13,784 bases of DNA, from NCBI GenBank assembly GCA_002317325.1, contig DCJB01000072.1:1-13784 (forward strand). Direction: 5' to 3'. The notes under the pieces were generated by a model, which was given only the letters and a program-made list of their open reading frames with translations, ran no database searches and was not told the origin of the DNA. Source of the DNA: Bacteroidales bacterium UBA1711. GTDB lineage: Bacteria; Bacteroidota; Bacteroidia; Bacteroidales; P3. Position 1 is the first letter of the stretch; each line of letters starts with the position of its first letter. Both the position numbers and the translations under genes were made by a program. Shown piece after piece: positions 1 to 7,305 of this stretch.

Positions 1-169
1 GGTGGGTGGGGCGGGCAGGGGTTGGTCTTGTGCTGGAGTTTTCGGACGGGCGGCGGGCGGCGGCGGTGGGGATGGGGTGGGAGTGGGGGGCTGAGAAAAA
101 ATAATGGTTTGCGCAATATTGCAGTCGGGGCGGCGTTATTGGGGCTAATCACTAATAGAAACTACGATT
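1..169. other. G-rich non-coding leader region
   Basis: No convincing gene is visible here. The + strand is strongly G-rich up to about position 90. It holds two clusters of four G-tracts with very short loops, at 4-21 (loops T, C, CA) and 68-90 (loops AT, T, AGT), which match the usual G-quadruplex pattern. From about 95 the sequence becomes AT-richer, as expected for the leader of the gene starting at 170. An open frame from position 22 reads through a low-complexity Gly/Arg/Trp stretch and looks like chance. The window may begin at a contig edge, so a gene end further upstream cannot be excluded. Confidence 0.6.
113..122. promoter_or_regulatory. AATATTGC palindrome, possible -7-like element
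   Basis: GCAATATTGC is a perfect 10-bp palindrome 47 nt before the peptidase start. Its CAATATTGCA core resembles a degenerate Bacteroidota -7 element (TAnnTTTG, often followed by C). A nearly identical GTAATATTGC lies upstream of porP at 1061-1070. No good -33 TTG sits at the right distance, so this is weak. Confidence 0.2.
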
Positions 170-844
170 ATGTACATTCTGCTCTTTGTCGCAATTGCTC
201 TTGTGAGCTTTATTGCCAGTAAAAACGTTGAATCGAAATTCAAAGCCTTCAGCAAGATACCGATGAACGGGGGCATGACAGGCCGTGAGGTGGCCGAGAA
301 GATGCTCTACGACAACGACATCCACAACGTAACCGTGCAGGAGGTGAACGGCCGTCTCACCGACCACTACAACCCCGTTGACCGCACGCTCAATCTGAGC
401 CACGACGTGTATCACGGCACCAGTGTGGCAGCAGCGGCAGTGGCGGCCCACGAATGCGGCCATGCCGTGCAGCACGCCACCGACTACGCGTGGCTGAGCA
501 TGCGCTCGATGATGGTGCCGGCGGTGAACTTCTCCAATCGGTGGGTCTCCATCGTGCTGCTGGCGGGAATACTGCTGATACAAAAGCTTCCGCAGCTCCT
601 GCTGGCGGGCATTATCCTTTTCGCCCTCACCACGCTGTTCAGCATAGTCACCTTGCCCGTAGAGGTGAATGCGTCGAAGCGGGCGCTGATCTGGCTCAAT
701 ACGCACAACGTGACATCGGCCGACACCCATCCCTACGCCGAGAAGGCCCTGCGGGCGGCCGCCTACACCTATTTCGTGGCCGCCATCTCGTCGTTGGCCA
801 CATTAGTTTACTATGTGCTGATATATCTCGGCAATCGGGATTGA
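170..844 (+). CDS. YugP-family membrane zinc metallopeptidase
   Basis: The 224-residue product is an integral-membrane neutral zinc peptidase of the YugP type (Pfam Zn_peptidase_2). The catalytic signature HECGH lies at residues 94-98 inside AAHECGHAVQHA; the two His would bind zinc and Glu95 would activate water. A later acidic motif, LPVEVNASKRA (about 162-172), is in the place of the usual third ligand region. Hydrophobic segments at about 2-17, 124-162 (probably two helices) and 199-221 suggest several membrane spans. The length is normal for the family. The ATG at 170 is the first start that keeps the N-terminal helix. The physiological substrate is unknown; a role in membrane-protein turnover is only inference. 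It appears monocistronic, with 262 nt before the next gene. Confidence 0.9.
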   Translation: MYILLFVAIALVSFIASKNVESKFKAFSKIPMNGGMTGREVAEKMLYDNDIHNVTVQEVNGRLTDHYNPVDRTLNLSHDVYHGTSVAAAAVAAHECGHAVQHATDYAWLSMRSMMVPAVNFSNRWVSIVLLAGILLIQKLPQLLLAGIILFALTTLFSIVTLPVEVNASKRALIWLNTHNVTSADTHPYAEKALRAAAYTYFVAAISSLATLVYYVLIYLGNRD

Positions 845-852
845 GCCGGAGC

Positions 853-868
853 AGTGGCGCCGGCCACT
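853..868 (+). other. Small hairpin after the peptidase gene
   Basis: AGTGGC and GCCACT form a perfect 6-bp stem with a GCCG loop, nine bases after the stop codon. There is no T-tract after it, so it is not a classical intrinsic terminator; it could protect an mRNA 3' end. The rest of the 845-1106 gap shows runs of T and A around 930-960 but no clear gene. Confidence 0.3.
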
Positions 869-1061
869 CTGTCGAGGCTGCAGAAACGGAGTGCTGAGTG
901 GGTGTAAGTAGAGCCGAGAGAGGCCTATTTTTTGAAAAACGGCTCGAGGGAAGGCAAAAAAAGCGTCTGGCCGAGGTGGGATGTTGAAAACTTAACCAGT
1001 TGATGGATAGGTCAGTGTAAAATATTTTTGAGGGAAGACTGAATAATTGACAAAAAAATCG

Positions 1062-1070
1062 TAATATTGC
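1062..1070 (+). promoter_or_regulatory. Candidate -7 element upstream of porP
   Basis: TAATATTGC matches the Bacteroidota -7 consensus TAnnTTTG except for one base, and is followed by the frequently seen C. It lies about 37 nt before the porP start in an AT-rich stretch. The nearest upstream TTG triplets (1047-1049 and 1028-1030) are too close and too far for an ideal -33 element, so confidence is low. Confidence 0.35.
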
Positions 1071-1106
1071 CAATCAATTTTAGGCTTAGTACACACTAAA
1101 ATTCGC

Positions 1107-2111
1107 ATGATGAAAAAACACTATAGAATCGCTATTCTGCTGCTCCTCGTAGTTGGAATGCAGGGAGTCAAGGCTCAGGACGTTGGCTTTTCGCAGTTTT
1201 ATGCCAACCCGCTCTACCTCAACCCGGCATTTGCCGGCTCGAAAGTGGCGCCGCGCATATCGCTTAACTACAGGGCTCAGTGGCCGAGTTTGGTGAGTGC
1301 GTTCTCCACCATCAGCGGCTCATACGACCAGTACATAAATGACCTGCACGGCGGTATCGGCGGCATAGTCATGGCCGACCGCCAGGGCGACCACGGCACC
1401 CTGTCCACGGCCCAGTTCGGCGCCATGTATGCCTTCCGATTCAAGATGGCGAAAGATATGTACCTCAGCATTGCCCTGCAGGCTGCGGTGGTGAATGTGA
1501 ACCTCAACTGGGACCTCAACTACCTCCGTTTCGGCGACCAGATAGACCCCAGCAACGGCTACATCAGCCAGACCTCGGCCACGGCGCCGGACAAGACCAG
1601 CAAGATATATCCCGACTTCGCTGCCGGCCTTATGGCATACGGTCCGGCATGGTATGCCGGTTTTGCGGCGCACCACCTGAGCCAGCCCAATCAGGGGTTC
1701 TACAGCGAGGACCGTGTGCCAATGAAGCTTACTGCCCATGCGGGCGGCTTGATTAACCTTTCGGAGGAGCGCCGCCGCACCTCCTCGCTCGGCCTCGGCC
1801 AGCCGGTTATTTCGCCCAACTTCATCTATCAGTATCAGGGCGGTTTCCACTACTTCAACTATGGTCTCTACCTCGACTGGATGCCTTTCCTCGTAGGTGT
1901 GTGGTATCGCAACGGCGTGAAGAACTCCGATGCCTTCATCTTTATGGTGGGAGTGCAGCAAGACTACTTCAAGGTGGGCTACAGCTACGATGTGACCGTG
2001 TCGGAGCTGGCCAACAACACCGCGGGCGCCCACGAGGTGACGCTGGGCATTCTGCTGCCCATACCCGAGGCCAAGCACAAGGTGAAGGCCATTCGCTGCC
2101 CCTCCTTCTAA
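1107..2111 (+). CDS. porP: PorP/SprF family T9SS outer-membrane protein
   Basis: The 334-residue product begins with a cleavable signal peptide (MMKKHYRIAILLLLVVGMQG then VKAQD), so mature protein would start near residue 24-25. The mature N-terminus, QDVGFSQFYANPLYLNPAFAG, is the hallmark of the PorP/SprF family of Bacteroidota outer-membrane beta-barrels. Alternating hydrophobic and aromatic segments continue to a C-terminus ending in AIRCPSF, also typical. Family members work with the type IX secretion system: PorP itself is needed for secretion in Porphyromonas gingivalis, and SprF paralogues attach specific cargo to the surface. The next gene, 73 nt downstream without a visible terminator, encodes a GldJ/GldK-type lipoprotein, so the two are probably one operon. 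The gene symbol is by family; a SprF-like paralogue remains possible. Confidence 0.88.
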   Translation: MMKKHYRIAILLLLVVGMQGVKAQDVGFSQFYANPLYLNPAFAGSKVAPRISLNYRAQWPSLVSAFSTISGSYDQYINDLHGGIGGIVMADRQGDHGTLSTAQFGAMYAFRFKMAKDMYLSIALQAAVVNVNLNWDLNYLRFGDQIDPSNGYISQTSATAPDKTSKIYPDFAAGLMAYGPAWYAGFAAHHLSQPNQGFYSEDRVPMKLTAHAGGLINLSEERRRTSSLGLGQPVISPNFIYQYQGGFHYFNYGLYLDWMPFLVGVWYRNGVKNSDAFIFMVGVQQDYFKVGYSYDVTVSELANNTAGAHEVTLGILLPIPEAKHKVKAIRCPSF

Positions 2112-2184
2112 CGCGCTTCCGCAAGGGGTGGGGTGAAACAAATAATGAGCAAACAACGTATATAGACAGAAAAAATACACAACT

Positions 2185-3747
2185 ATGAAGATTTTCAAAA
2201 TCTCGTTCTTCGTGATGGCAGCCGTGGTGCTTCTCGCAAGCTGCGGCGGCCGCAAGCAGTCGTCCACCACCGGCTGGGCACTCAACAACTCAGAGTGGGG
2301 CGGCTTCCAAAAGTCCTCCTTCACCGAGCAGATTACGGGTCCCGGGCTCGTGTTCATCGAGGGCGGCTCTTTTCAGATGGGCCGTGTTGCGGACGATTCC
2401 CGCTTCCAGTGGAACAACTTGGTCCACACCGTCACCGTATCGTCGTTCTACATTGACGAGTGCGAGGTGTCCAACTTGAACTACCGTGAATTTATCTACT
2501 GGATGAACCGTGCCTACGGTGAGGAGTTCCCCCAGATGGTGAAGAAACTGATGCCCGACACCAACGTGTGGCGCGAGCGTCTCTCATGGCGTGAGAACTA
2601 TGTGGACAACTACTACCAGTGCGCCATGTTTGATGATTATCCCGTGGTGGGTGTCTCTTGGGAGCAGGCGCAGCAGTTCTGCAAATGGCGTACCGACCGT
2701 GTGAACGAGAAGATACTCGTTGATGCCGGCATAATCGACCTTGCGCAGACCGAGCTGAGCGGTGCCGACGCTTTCCAGACCGATGTCTATCTTGCCGGAG
2801 CCTACAAGGGCGAGGGCAAGGGGGTGCCCGACCTCGACCCTGCCAAGGGTGGCGAGAGCCGCAATGTTCGTCGTTCCGACGGTATCCTGCTGCCCAACTA
2901 CCGCCTACCGACCGAGGCCGAGTGGGAATTTGCCGCTCTCGGCATTGTGGGCAACACCTACGACGAGCGTGTTGTAGAGCATAAGACCTATCCGTGGGCT
3001 GGTCAGAGCGTGCGTTCCGCCAACAAGAAGTACTACGGACAGTTCCTTGCCAACTTCAAGCGCAGCCGCGGCGACGCCATGGGCGTGGCCGGCAACCTCA
3101 ATGACGGTTGGGAATACACTGCTCCCGTGAAGTGGTACTTCCCCAACGACTATGGTCTGTACCACATGGCCGGCAATGTGAGCGAATGGTGTGCCGATGT
3201 CTATCGTAAAGATGCCAATCCTTCGGGCGGCGAAGACCTCAACCCCTATCGCGGCAACGTCTATAAGTATGTTGCCATGGGCGAAGACGGCGAAGAAGTG
3301 GCCGTTGATGAGCAGACCGGCAACTTGGTCTATCAGGATGTTCCGGACGACATGAACCGCCGCAACTACCGTCAGGCCGACAATGTCAACTACCTTGACG
3401 GCGACTGGGCCAGCAGTATCTATGACTTCACAAGTTCCACCGCCATCAATGAGAGCGGCTGGCGCCGCGACCAGGCCGGCGACGAAGAAGCAGAGGAGGA
3501 GACCACCTACTCTCGTGGCAACGACGAGACCAACAGCCTCATGTATCGTCGAGTTGACAGCACCTCTTCCGACAATGTCACCACGATGATAAACAACCGT
3601 GTCCGGGTGGTGAAGGGCGGCAGCTGGAAGGATCGTTCCTATTGGATGCAGTGCGGCACCCGCCGTTACTACGACCAGGATCTGTCCACCTCGTGGATTG
3701 GTTTCCGCTGCGCTATGGACCGCATGGGTTCGACCACCGTCAGATAG
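2185..3747 (+). CDS. gldJ: GldJ/GldK-type SUMF1-fold T9SS lipoprotein
   Basis: The 520-residue product has a lipoprotein signal with lipobox LASC, Cys20 being the lipidated residue. From about residue 54 (GLVFIEGGSFQMG) to 514 it carries a SUMF1/formylglycine-generating-enzyme fold, with RLPTEAEWEFAA (240-251), YGLYHMAGNVSEW (323-335), VKGGSWKD (476-483) and IGFRCAMDR (505-513). A large Asp/Asn-rich insertion (about 340-465) includes a short acidic run, GDEEAEEE. The two copper-binding Cys of active formylglycine enzymes correspond to Asp483 and Trp487 here, so it should be structural. Family members form or support the T9SS periplasmic/outer-membrane ring. The ending IGFRCAMDRMGS and the TTGW...GGF start look more GldJ-like than GldK/PorK-like, but this is from memory. 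It follows porP, as porK does in P. gingivalis, yet porL/M/N are absent downstream. Tandem stops TAG-TGA end the gene. Confidence 0.82.
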   Translation: MKIFKISFFVMAAVVLLASCGGRKQSSTTGWALNNSEWGGFQKSSFTEQITGPGLVFIEGGSFQMGRVADDSRFQWNNLVHTVTVSSFYIDECEVSNLNYREFIYWMNRAYGEEFPQMVKKLMPDTNVWRERLSWRENYVDNYYQCAMFDDYPVVGVSWEQAQQFCKWRTDRVNEKILVDAGIIDLAQTELSGADAFQTDVYLAGAYKGEGKGVPDLDPAKGGESRNVRRSDGILLPNYRLPTEAEWEFAALGIVGNTYDERVVEHKTYPWAGQSVRSANKKYYGQFLANFKRSRGDAMGVAGNLNDGWEYTAPVKWYFPNDYGLYHMAGNVSEWCADVYRKDANPSGGEDLNPYRGNVYKYVAMGEDGEEVAVDEQTGNLVYQDVPDDMNRRNYRQADNVNYLDGDWASSIYDFTSSTAINESGWRRDQAGDEEAEEETTYSRGNDETNSLMYRRVDSTSSDNVTTMINNRVRVVKGGSWKDRSYWMQCGTRRYYDQDLSTSWIGFRCAMDRMGSTTVR

Positions 3748-3799
3748 TGACAGACTTATTCGAGCAATGCCTCGTTGGTCTTGAGAATAAAAAACAATT

Positions 3800-3829
3800 G
3801 GAGACACCCCGAGGGGTGTCTCCTTTTCT
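3800..3829 (+). terminator. Intrinsic terminator after gldJ
   Basis: GGAGACACCCC (3800-3810) and GGGGTGTCTCC (3813-3823) are perfect inverted repeats separated by GA, forming a stem of about ten pairs with a CGAG tetraloop, followed by TTTTCTG. This is a strong rho-independent terminator for the porP-gldJ unit. A-runs just before it could also give weak activity on the other strand. It ends about 20 nt before the ostA-like start, which also argues against an earlier TTG start at 3775 for that gene. Confidence 0.88.
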
Positions 3830-3849
3830 GTGTAAAGGCTTCTTTAGGA

Positions 3850-5409
3850 ATGATATTGCAACCTCTACGCAAGTGCCTCCCGCTGCTGGTTTGCCTTCTT
3901 GCGCCTATCTTGGCGCATTCGCAGAAGGTTATCACCTACGAGGCCGGGATGGGCACGCGCGACCCCGAAGACCCCGATGTCTGGATACTATATCAGAAAG
4001 TCAAGGCCATGCACGAGGGCATGGTGCTTCACGCCGATTCGGCTCTGCTGAACACAGAGCTGAACGACTTCACTGCCTACGGGAACGTGAAAATAGAGAT
4101 AAGCGACACGACCACCATCTTTGGCGACCGGCTGTTCTACGACGGAACGGCCAGGGTGCTGGATATATGGGCGGCGCCCCGACCGGGCGACTCGGTGATA
4201 CTGGTTGACGGCAAGACGGTGCTCAAAACGCCGCACCTCCTCTACGACCGCAATACCAGCACCGCCTCCTACAACAACGGCGCCCTCGCCGTCAACGGGA
4301 GCCGCCGTTTGGTGAGCCGCGAGGGAGACTACAACTCCGACACCAAGATATTCTACATCTACCGCGAAGTGGAGCTTTCGGACACCAACATGAGGCTGCT
4401 GACCGACACGTTGGTTTACAACATGAACACCCGTGAGGCGGACTTTTGGAGCCCCACCCATATTTTCTCCGATTCGGCGACGATATACAGCGAGAGCGGC
4501 TCCTACAATACCGACAGCCGCTATGCCTTCTCCTCGCAGGCCTCGCACGTGCAGAACGGCGAGAAGACGATTGACTGCGACACGCTCCACTACTATGAGG
4601 CTACCGAGTTTGGCAGGGCCATAGGACATGTTGTGCTGGTGGATACGGTCAACCGAATCACATCCTACAGCGGATACGCCGAGACCGACCAGCCCAACCG
4701 CACCTCCTTTGTCACCGACAGCGCGGTTGTCTGCTTTGTGTCGAAGCCGGAAGCGGGCGACACCCTTGCCCGGCCCGACACCCTCTTCCTTCATGCCGAC
4801 AGTATCTTGGTGGCAAACGATTCGGTGCGTCAGCTTGCCTCCATCCGGGCCTCTCATCACGTGAAGGCCTACCGCAAGGACTTCCAGCTGATGTGCGACT
4901 CCGCTTATTATTCGAGGCCCGACTCGCTGCTCAAGCTGTTTCAAACCCCCGTTGTGTGGTATGAGTCCTACCAATGCACCGCCGACACCATACTCCTCTG
5001 GCACAACGACGACGGGGCGAGAGAGGTGGCGATGCGGACCAAGAGTTTCTGCATACAGCAGATAGACTCGCTCAAATTCAACCAGATTTACGGCAACAAC
5101 TGCCTGATGGCCTTTGCGGAGGGCGAACCCGTGAGTGCCGACTTCAACGGCAATGCGCAGATGGTCTATTACGTCACCGAGAACGAAGAGACGGACTCGG
5201 CGGCGGTGATAGCGGCCAATGTGGGCAAGGGGTCGGAGATAATGGTCTTCCTTGCCAACCGCGAGTTGTCGCGAGTGGCGACCATCGGGAAGCCCGAGAT
5301 GGATGCCGTTCCCGCGGGCGACCTGAAAGAGGACAAGAGCCGGCTGCCCGGTTTCAAGTGGATGGACAACCGCCGTCCCCGCCGTCCGGAAGACATATTC
5401 AAGTGGTGA
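3850..5409 (+). CDS. OstA-like (LptA/LptD N-terminal-like) envelope protein
   Basis: The 519-residue product starts with a signal peptide (about residues 1-24: MILQPLRKCLPLLVCLLAPI then LAHSQ). The rest is rich in beta-strands with the repeating OstA/LptA jelly-roll pattern, for example HADSALLNTELNDFTAYGNV followed by IEISDTTTIFGDRLFYDG, and later ATIYSESGSYNTDSRYAF. The C-terminus, FKWMDNRRPRRPEDIFKW, resembles the conserved tail of Bacteroidota OstA-like proteins. The family is linked to lipopolysaccharide transport from the inner to the outer membrane; a bridge-forming role in the periplasm is likely. I chose ATG 3850 because the longer frame from TTG 3775 would begin before the terminator and would bury the signal peptide. 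It leads a five-gene run that continues 79 nt later with grpE. Confidence 0.85.
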   Translation: MILQPLRKCLPLLVCLLAPILAHSQKVITYEAGMGTRDPEDPDVWILYQKVKAMHEGMVLHADSALLNTELNDFTAYGNVKIEISDTTTIFGDRLFYDGTARVLDIWAAPRPGDSVILVDGKTVLKTPHLLYDRNTSTASYNNGALAVNGSRRLVSREGDYNSDTKIFYIYREVELSDTNMRLLTDTLVYNMNTREADFWSPTHIFSDSATIYSESGSYNTDSRYAFSSQASHVQNGEKTIDCDTLHYYEATEFGRAIGHVVLVDTVNRITSYSGYAETDQPNRTSFVTDSAVVCFVSKPEAGDTLARPDTLFLHADSILVANDSVRQLASIRASHHVKAYRKDFQLMCDSAYYSRPDSLLKLFQTPVVWYESYQCTADTILLWHNDDGAREVAMRTKSFCIQQIDSLKFNQIYGNNCLMAFAEGEPVSADFNGNAQMVYYVTENEETDSAAVIAANVGKGSEIMVFLANRELSRVATIGKPEMDAVPAGDLKEDKSRLPGFKWMDNRRPRRPEDIFKW

Positions 5410-5418
5410 CAAAATGTC

Positions 5419-5439
5419 AGTGCCAGCTGGATTGGCACT
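5419..5439 (+). promoter_or_regulatory. Hairpin in the ostA-grpE gap
   Basis: AGTGCCA (5419-5425) and TGGCACT (5433-5439) form a perfect 7-bp inverted repeat with a 7-nt loop, 50 nt before the grpE start. No T-tract follows, so it is not a standard terminator. It could be an operator, an attenuator or an mRNA processing or stability element. It does not match the CIRCE heat-shock operator, which has longer arms and a 9-nt spacer. Confidence 0.4.
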
Positions 5440-5488
5440 TGCATTGCTGCACTGCTGTTGTGAACAGATAGAACTACAAAAAACTGAT

Positions 5489-6070
5489 ATGGAACAAGAA
5501 GAGAAAACAATAGCACAAGAGAACCAAGCTGCTGAGCGTGCGGCTGCTGAGAATGCCGCCGAGACCCCGGCAGAGAAGACCCCGAGGAGGGAGCGCAAGA
5601 AACGCCACGAGCGTCATGACGACAGCGAGGAGAAGCTGCAGCAGTTGGGTGACAAACTTGCCGAAATGAACGACAAGTATGTCCGCCTCTACTCGGAGTA
5701 TGAGAACTACCGCAAACGCACCAACGGCGAGAAGGCCGACTTGATTCTCAACGGATCGAAAGACATGATAAAGGCCATCCTCCCCGTGGTGGACGACATG
5801 GAGCGTGCGCTCCAGTCGATGGACGACGGCGAAAATGCGAAGGAGGGAGTGCAGCTGATATACAACAAACTGACGAACATCCTCTCGCAGAAGGGAGTGA
5901 AGCCCATGGAAGCCAAGGGGCAGAAGTTCGACGAGAACGTGCATGAAGCCGTCACCCAGTTTCCCGCGGCCGACGAGAGCGAGAAGGGGGTGGTAGTTGA
6001 CGTGGTTGAGAAAGGCTACTTCCTCAACGACAAGGTGCTGCGTTATGCGAAGGTAGTGGTGGCCATCTGA
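5489..6070 (+). CDS. grpE: GrpE, nucleotide exchange factor for DnaK
   Basis: The 193-residue product is GrpE, a cytoplasmic co-chaperone that releases ADP from DnaK. A charged, Glu/Ala/Lys-rich disordered N-terminus (1-45) leads into the long coiled-coil helix with KYVRLYSEYENYRKRTNGEK (63-82), then ILPVVDDMERAL (97-108). The C-terminal beta-domain has the family signature: FDENVHEAVTQFP (147-159) through VVDVVEKGYFLNDKVLRYAKV (169-189). The ATG at 5489 is chosen because it is preceded by an A-rich leader (ACTACAAAAAACTGAT), while the frame extended upstream to 5414 encodes an unlikely Cys/Leu-rich segment and reads the hairpin. dnaJ follows after 35 nt, the usual grpE-dnaJ pairing; dnaK is not in the window. 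Confidence 0.95.
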   Translation: MEQEEKTIAQENQAAERAAAENAAETPAEKTPRRERKKRHERHDDSEEKLQQLGDKLAEMNDKYVRLYSEYENYRKRTNGEKADLILNGSKDMIKAILPVVDDMERALQSMDDGENAKEGVQLIYNKLTNILSQKGVKPMEAKGQKFDENVHEAVTQFPAADESEKGVVVDVVEKGYFLNDKVLRYAKVVVAI

Positions 6071-6105
6071 GCTGCCGCAAGAACACAAAAGATACCCATC
6101 AAACA

Positions 6106-7272
6106 ATGGCAAAGAGAGACTACTACGAAGTGCTCGGCGTGGCGAAGAATGCCACGGCCGACGAGTTGAAGAAAGCCTACCGCAAGCTGGCCTTGCAGTA
6201 TCATCCGGACCGCAACCCCGGCGACAAAGAGGCCGAGGAGAAGTTCAAGGAGGCTGCCGAGGCATACGACGTGTTGAGCAATCCGGAGAAGAAGGCCCGT
6301 TACGACCAATTCGGCCATGCCGCCTTTGAGGGCGGTGCGGGCGGCTATGGGGGCGGCGGGATGAACATGAACGACATCTTCTCGCAGTTTGGCGACATCT
6401 TCAGCGACTTCTTCGGTGGTGGCGGTTTTGGCGGCTTTGGCGGCTTTTCGGGCGGCGGCCGCTCGGGGCGGAGCAGGGGGGTGCCTCGGGGGAGCAACCT
6501 GCGTATCAAGGTCAAACTCACACTCGAAGAGATTGAGAAAGGCTGCGACAAGAAGGTGAAGGTGGCCAAGTATGTCACCTGCAAGACCTGCGGCGGCACT
6601 GGCGCCCGCAACAACAACTATGAGACCTGTCCCCACTGCCATGGATCGGGCGTAGTGACGGAGGTGCGCCGCACCATCCTCGGTCAGATGCAGACCCAGA
6701 GCGTCTGCCCGCACTGCGGGGGCGAAGGCCGAATAATCAAGGACAAGTGCCATGACTGCAACGGTGACGGCATAGTCCGCGCCGAGGAGGTGATTTCCAT
6801 CAGCATACCTGCCGGCGTGGCAGACGGAATGCAGCTCTCGCTGTCGGGCAAGGGCAATGCGGCGCCGCGCGGCGGAGTGCCGGGCGACCTCATCGTCCAG
6901 ATAGAAGAGCTGCCGCACGAGCAGTTTGAGCGGCAGGAGACCAACCTCTACTACAATGCTTTCGTCACCTTTGCGCAGGCTGCCATGGGCGCCAGCATAG
7001 AGATACCCACCCTTTCGGGGAAAGTGAAGGTGAAGATAGAGGCCGGGACCCCCTCCGGCAAGGTGCTGCGTCTCAAAGGCAAGGGCCTGCCCGACGTGAA
7101 CGGCTATATGCGCGGCGACCTGCTGGTGGCCGTCAACGTGTGGGTGCCGAAGAACCTCTCCCGCGAAGAGCGCGACCTGCTTTCCAAGCTTGACCGGTCG
7201 CCCAACTTCCAGCCCAATCCCAGCAAGGCCGAGCGGGGTTTCTTTGACAAGATGAAGGATATGTTCAATTAG
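6106..7272 (+). CDS. dnaJ: DnaJ, type I Hsp40 co-chaperone
   Basis: The 388-residue product has all the domains of type I DnaJ. The J domain spans about 1-70 with HPD at 33-35, which stimulates DnaK ATPase. A Gly/Phe-rich region covers about 75-125, with GGGGFGGFGGF at 104-114. The zinc-binding domain has four CxxCxGxG modules at Cys159/162, Cys175/178, Cys201/204 and Cys215/218. The C-terminal substrate-binding beta domains follow (about 225-350, with SGKVLRLKGKGLP at 317-329). All eight zinc ligands are present, so a full holder and co-chaperone function is expected in the cytoplasm. Length is normal. It follows grpE by 35 nt and precedes the DUF2851 gene by 33 nt, so it is probably part of one transcript. 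Confidence 0.97.
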   Translation: MAKRDYYEVLGVAKNATADELKKAYRKLALQYHPDRNPGDKEAEEKFKEAAEAYDVLSNPEKKARYDQFGHAAFEGGAGGYGGGGMNMNDIFSQFGDIFSDFFGGGGFGGFGGFSGGGRSGRSRGVPRGSNLRIKVKLTLEEIEKGCDKKVKVAKYVTCKTCGGTGARNNNYETCPHCHGSGVVTEVRRTILGQMQTQSVCPHCGGEGRIIKDKCHDCNGDGIVRAEEVISISIPAGVADGMQLSLSGKGNAAPRGGVPGDLIVQIEELPHEQFERQETNLYYNAFVTFAQAAMGASIEIPTLSGKVKVKIEAGTPSGKVLRLKGKGLPDVNGYMRGDLLVAVNVWVPKNLSREERDLLSKLDRSPNFQPNPSKAERGFFDKMKDMFN

Positions 7273-7305
7273 CCCCTTCTGTGGGTTGTTACCCCAAAGA
7301 CACGG

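Noticed and set aside
22..222. 66-codon open frame at the window start
   Set aside because: It is low-complexity Gly/Arg/Trp sequence from G-tracts and overlaps the start of the peptidase gene in another frame.
911..945. Terminator formed by GAGCCG and CGGCTC around a T-run after the peptidase gene
   Set aside because: The stem is only 6 bp with a loop of over 20 nt, and the T-run lies inside the loop rather than after the stem.
3775..3849. TTG start extending the ostA-like protein by 25 residues
   Set aside because: The extension would run through the terminator hairpin and place a poor sequence before a good signal peptide; ATG 3850 explains everything.
5419..5439. CIRCE (HrcA) operator before grpE
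   Set aside because: The arms are 7 bp with a 7-nt spacer and do not match TTAGCACTC-N9-GAGTGCTAA.
5414..5488. ATG start extending GrpE by 25 residues
   Set aside because: The added segment is Leu/Cys-rich and unlike GrpE N-termini, and it spans the hairpin. ATG 5489 has the typical A-rich leader and charged N-terminus.
3988..5598. Open frame of 536 codons on the minus strand, opposite ostA and the grpE start
   Set aside because: It crosses a gene boundary, is Val/His/Gly-rich, and shows no family motif. It is a shadow of the + strand genes.
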